Positions 61,460 through 64,000 of a stretch of DNA of 64,000 bases are shown here, one piece after another. Every line of letters starts with the position of its first letter. The stretch's first letter is position 1. The stretch spans positions 310,001-374,000 of the forward strand of contig JAEUTN010000014.1 in the NCBI GenBank assembly GCA_016787895.1, in the 5' to 3' direction. Source of the DNA: Bacteroidia bacterium (GTDB lineage Bacteria; Bacteroidota; Bacteroidia; B-17B0; Aurantibacillaceae). The notes beneath the pieces were generated by a model. It was not told the DNA's origin and searched no databases. It was given only the letters and a program-made list of their open reading frames with translations. A program made the position numbers and the translations under genes.

Positions 61460-62684
61460 ACAAGGAAGAAATGTAAAACGGAATGCCGGGGATCTTTAAT
61501 CTCACCAATGCTCCGTAGTTGGCTGTGGTCAGGCCTACCGAAAAGGCAAAGAACAAGGCGAACAGGAATGAAAAAATAAGTAAGGGGTGACTAAAGAGTG
61601 ACCGTAGTAAGGTGGTAACTTTAACCTTTAGTAAAATAAAAATACTGAAGGTCAGAACAAACAGGTTTTCTAAACCCGAAAGGATCATAACCGGATTGTT
61701 GGCATCCCAGATATAAGGTCTAAATAAGGCCATGTTGAGTGCCGCAGGAATTTTAGAAATCAGGCCTGCAAAACTCGCGTCAAATTCTCCTATGTTGTAA
61801 TAATTACTGCCATATTGTTCTCCACGAATAAGGTCTTGTTGTGTTTTTACAGCTTTATCCAACACGTTGTCGAGATTGTATTCCCCAAGATATTCGCCTA
61901 AAAACTGCATGGTAAGTATAATCAAAGTTCCCAATCCCGTGATCAACAAGGGTAAAGCAATGGTTTTAAGAATTGGGTTTTTAATTGAAGCGAACTTTTT
62001 GAAAAAAAGCCAAATCAGAGAGCCGGGGGTAATGGCGAAAAAGATGTAAGGTTTAATAAGGATAAGAACTAAAGAACCTAAGACAAGAATTAATAAATAT
62101 TTGAATTTCCGTTCTTTCCGTATTAAAAATTTATATACCCCATAGGTAACAAACCCAAGTGCGCTAAGGGTATAAGTATCCTTTAACAAACCTGAACCCC
62201 AGAAAAAAACAGATGGTATAAAAAAAATGGCAATCGCAAATTGCTTTTGCAACTCAGGAAACTGATCAATAAATACCTGGTACAATTTCCAAAGCCCCAA
62301 AAAACTTGCATAGGCCAGCAACAAGGTAGTTGCCAAAAAGCTCTTGCATCCAAGCATACAAAAAGGCACGGTTAGTATAACCGTAAAAAGCGCATAGTAA
62401 TCGGTGTTATGAAATAAAATAGGCCCGTATTCTTTTTCATATACCCCCACCATATGAATGTTATTGGAATAAAAATTAACCATGTCAAAAAACAGGGAAA
62501 AATTCAGATCATACAATACGTTCACAAAGGTATTCGCCGTTAAAAAGTAATTGCTTACATCGCCACCTATCGTATAATAAAATGTGTACACTAAACAAAG
62601 AGACAAACCCCCTATCATTTTACAAAGCACAGCGGGAACGTAATATGTGTAGTAGGTTTTTTGCTTGATGTTGCGATTCCGCAC
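61416..62684 (-). CDS. Multi-pass membrane protein of a glycan cluster, start uncertain
   Basis: 422 residues from the GTG at 62684, with about ten helices. It could be a Wzy-type polymerase or an oligosaccharide-handling protein, judged only from position and topology (long loop QFLGEYLGEYNLDNVLDKA, ~300). The open frame continues upstream to 62876 without an ATG, GTG or TTG; there it would encode WIDIYDLFLAPLYFTIIILV and a further helix, typical of this kind of protein. So the real N-terminus may lie upstream with a rare start (ATA/ATC) or an indel in the A9 run at 62778-62786. The 3' end overlaps the convergent GT. Confidence 0.7.
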   Translation of the reverse strand: MRNRNIKQKTYYTYYVPAVLCKMIGGLSLCLVYTFYYTIGGDVSNYFLTANTFVNVLYDLNFSLFFDMVNFYSNNIHMVGVYEKEYGPILFHNTDYYALFTVILTVPFCMLGCKSFLATTLLLAYASFLGLWKLYQVFIDQFPELQKQFAIAIFFIPSVFFWGSGLLKDTYTLSALGFVTYGVYKFLIRKERKFKYLLILVLGSLVLILIKPYIFFAITPGSLIWLFFKKFASIKNPILKTIALPLLITGLGTLIILTMQFLGEYLGEYNLDNVLDKAVKTQQDLIRGEQYGSNYYNIGEFDASFAGLISKIPAALNMALFRPYIWDANNPVMILSGLENLFVLTFSIFILLKVKVTTLLRSLFSHPLLIFSFLFALFFAFSVGLTTANYGALVRLKIPGIPFYISSLFILFHLNKLRLWRK

Positions 62685-62864
62685 TGCAATGGCAACCAGA
62701 ATAATAATGGTAAAATAAAGTGGTGCAAGAAAAAGGTCGTATATGTCTATCCAGGGGCTTTCGATGCGACTAAAAGTAAAAAAAAAGGTTGAGTTGACCC
62801 TGAGAGTTTTGAAACTCTGTCGAAAACTGCAATTGGAAAAGCCCTGTATCTGGCTGCAATTCCT

Positions 62865-62872
62865 TATTTTTG
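62865..62872 (+). promoter_or_regulatory. Promoter -7 element next to the galE start
   Basis: TATTTTTG matches TAnnTTTG and ends six bases before the ATG at 62879, so the transcript should begin at or next to the start codon. Confidence 0.5.
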
Positions 62873-62878
62873 CCCATT

Positions 62879-63901
62879 ATGCAAACCATTCTGGTCACCG
62901 GAGGAGCCGGGTACATTGGTTCACACACGCTTGTGGAGCTGCTTCAGAACACCGATTTCCGCGTTGTTTCACTTGACAATTTTTCCAATTCCCTGGAGCG
63001 CTCTTACGAAAGGGTTCAAAAAATCTGTAAACGGAATTTTGAGACGATTTGTCTCGACCTTTGCGACAAAACCCGCCTTTACGAAGCCCTGGGTCAGATA
63101 GGCCACATTGATGGCATCATCCATTTTGCTGCCTATAAATCAGTACCGGAAAGTGTAAAAGAGCCCTTGCTGTATTACCACAACAACCTGACCTCTTTGA
63201 ACAACCTGCTCAGTTATGCAGTTGACAATGGCATCAAACATTTTATTTTTTCATCTTCCTGCTCGGTGTATGGCAATGCTGACGACCTGCCCGTAACCGA
63301 AGCGAGTCCATTAAAAAAAGCCGAAAGTCCTTATGGACATACCAAGCAGGTAGGCGAGGAAATGATATCCTTTGTTTCTCAAGCCTATCCCGCTTTTAGT
63401 GCTGTTCTTTTGCGGTATTTTAATCCCGTTGGGGCCCACCTCAGTGGTTTGTTGGGCGAATTGCCACTCAACCGCCCTAATAATCTGGTTCCCATCATCA
63501 CTCAAACAGCAGTAGGGAAAAATGCGCTTACAGTGTTTGGTAAGGATTATCCGACCCGCGACGGCTCTTGCATCCGGGATTACATTCATGTGAGCGACAT
63601 TGCGGATGCACACGTGAAGGCCCTTGATTATCTCCTGAGCGGGAAAAACAAAACAAGATGCAGCATTTTTAACCTTGGAACCGGAACTGGTATAAGTGTA
63701 TTGGAAGCCATTGCCTCTTTTGAAAAAGTGTCAGGTAAAAAATTGCCCTATACCATAGGCGGAAGACGAGCCGGGGATGTGGTTTCCATTTATGCCAACA
63801 ACTCTCTGGCCAAAAAAGAACTAAGCTGGTCGCCACAATACGGAATCGACGACATGATGCTGAGCGCCTGGAAATGGCAACAACATCTGGAAACCGAGTA
63901 A
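62879..63901 (+). CDS. galE: UDP-glucose 4-epimerase
   Basis: 340 residues from ATG 62879. GGAGYIGSHTLVELL is the NAD site, SSSCSVYG and Tyr-x3-Lys (YGHTKQVGEE) the catalytic residues, and GRRAGDVVSIYANN the usual C-terminal motif. It interconverts UDP-glucose and UDP-galactose (possibly the N-acetyl forms), supplying sugar for the glycan cluster. It starts on its own, divergent from the membrane protein, and is followed by a partial gene on the other strand. Confidence 0.95.
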   Translation: MQTILVTGGAGYIGSHTLVELLQNTDFRVVSLDNFSNSLERSYERVQKICKRNFETICLDLCDKTRLYEALGQIGHIDGIIHFAAYKSVPESVKEPLLYYHNNLTSLNNLLSYAVDNGIKHFIFSSSCSVYGNADDLPVTEASPLKKAESPYGHTKQVGEEMISFVSQAYPAFSAVLLRYFNPVGAHLSGLLGELPLNRPNNLVPIITQTAVGKNALTVFGKDYPTRDGSCIRDYIHVSDIADAHVKALDYLLSGKNKTRCSIFNLGTGTGISVLEAIASFEKVSGKKLPYTIGGRRAGDVVSIYANNSLAKKELSWSPQYGIDDMMLSAWKWQQHLETE

Positions 63902-63933
63902 CAACAAGCCTTTTAGAGCGCCAGATTTAAGTT

Positions 63934-64000
63934 TTATTCACAGTTGCCCGGTCCTAATTTTCTTAAAGCGAAGATAAAATCCTCACGGTTTTTGCTACAT
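63934..64000 (-). CDS. C-terminal end of a gene cut by window edge
   Basis: A minus-strand reading frame enters from the right edge and stops with TAA at 63934-63936. It encodes the last residues CSKNREDFIFALRKLGPGNC-E. Too short to assign; composition is protein-like and the frame meets no earlier stop. Confidence 0.4.
   Translation of the reverse strand, partial: CSKNREDFIFALRKLGPGNCE

Noticed and set aside
1..64000. tRNA, rRNA, prophage or transposase genes
   Set aside because: No cloverleaf-like stretch, no conserved rRNA sequence and no integrase, capsid or transposase motif was seen on either strand.

Overview
The window reads as ordinary chromosome of a member of the Bacteroidota. 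The evidence is the number of secreted proteins ending in a type IX secretion (T9SS) sorting domain (a YPNP/FPNP motif, then a short beta domain ending in GxY plus a few residues), the many start codons preceded by the Bacteroidota promoter element TAnnTTTG, and a beta-propeller/Y_Y_Y histidine kinase. Menaquinone is probably made by the futalosine route (mqnB-mqnD). There is no rRNA, tRNA, CRISPR array, prophage or intact insertion sequence, and I cannot name a genus.

Layout. 1-20 kb is almost all minus strand: secreted or surface proteins (a kelch-repeat protein cut by the window edge, T9SS proteins, lipoproteins), a two-component pair (histidine kinase and LuxR-type regulator), small enzymes and regulators (beta-lactamase-fold hydrolase, methyltransferase, YdeI-like protein), a run led by an MmcQ/YjbR protein through GNAT and NlpE/META to a Crp/Fnr regulator, and an ArsR-AHSA1-DoxX-DUF1801 operon. 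19.5-28.8 kb is looser. It holds a VOC/TfoX pair beside an inverted repeat, several dispersed palindromic repeat families in the intergenic gaps, and mnmH-selD (tRNA selenouridine) followed by nadK. 28.8-49 kb is housekeeping and secreted enzymes: a metalloprotease, a TPR-SpoIIE phosphatase, folE with two 6-pyruvoyl-tetrahydropterin-synthase paralogues, mqnB-mqnD, folA, an AlgH-type protein, an M20 peptidase, two cation transporters and uvrC.

49-64 kb is a surface-glycan cluster: a Wzt-like ABC ATPase, a sugar aminotransferase, three SDR nucleotide-sugar enzymes including galE, at least five glycosyltransferases, two left-handed beta-helix acyltransferases, an FkbM methyltransferase and two multi-pass membrane proteins. 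Most genes overlap by 1-30 bases, so they are probably translated together. The permease that should partner the ATPase is not in the window.

The least expected signals are regulatory. A palindrome of the form TCACAT-N4-ATGTGA lies upstream of three envelope-protein genes, in two of them at the same distance from the probable -7 element, and a Crp/Fnr-family regulator is encoded next to the third. A second pattern is perfect TAnnTTTG elements only 4-6 bases before several start codons, which suggests leaderless transcripts. I found no clear new multi-gene system.
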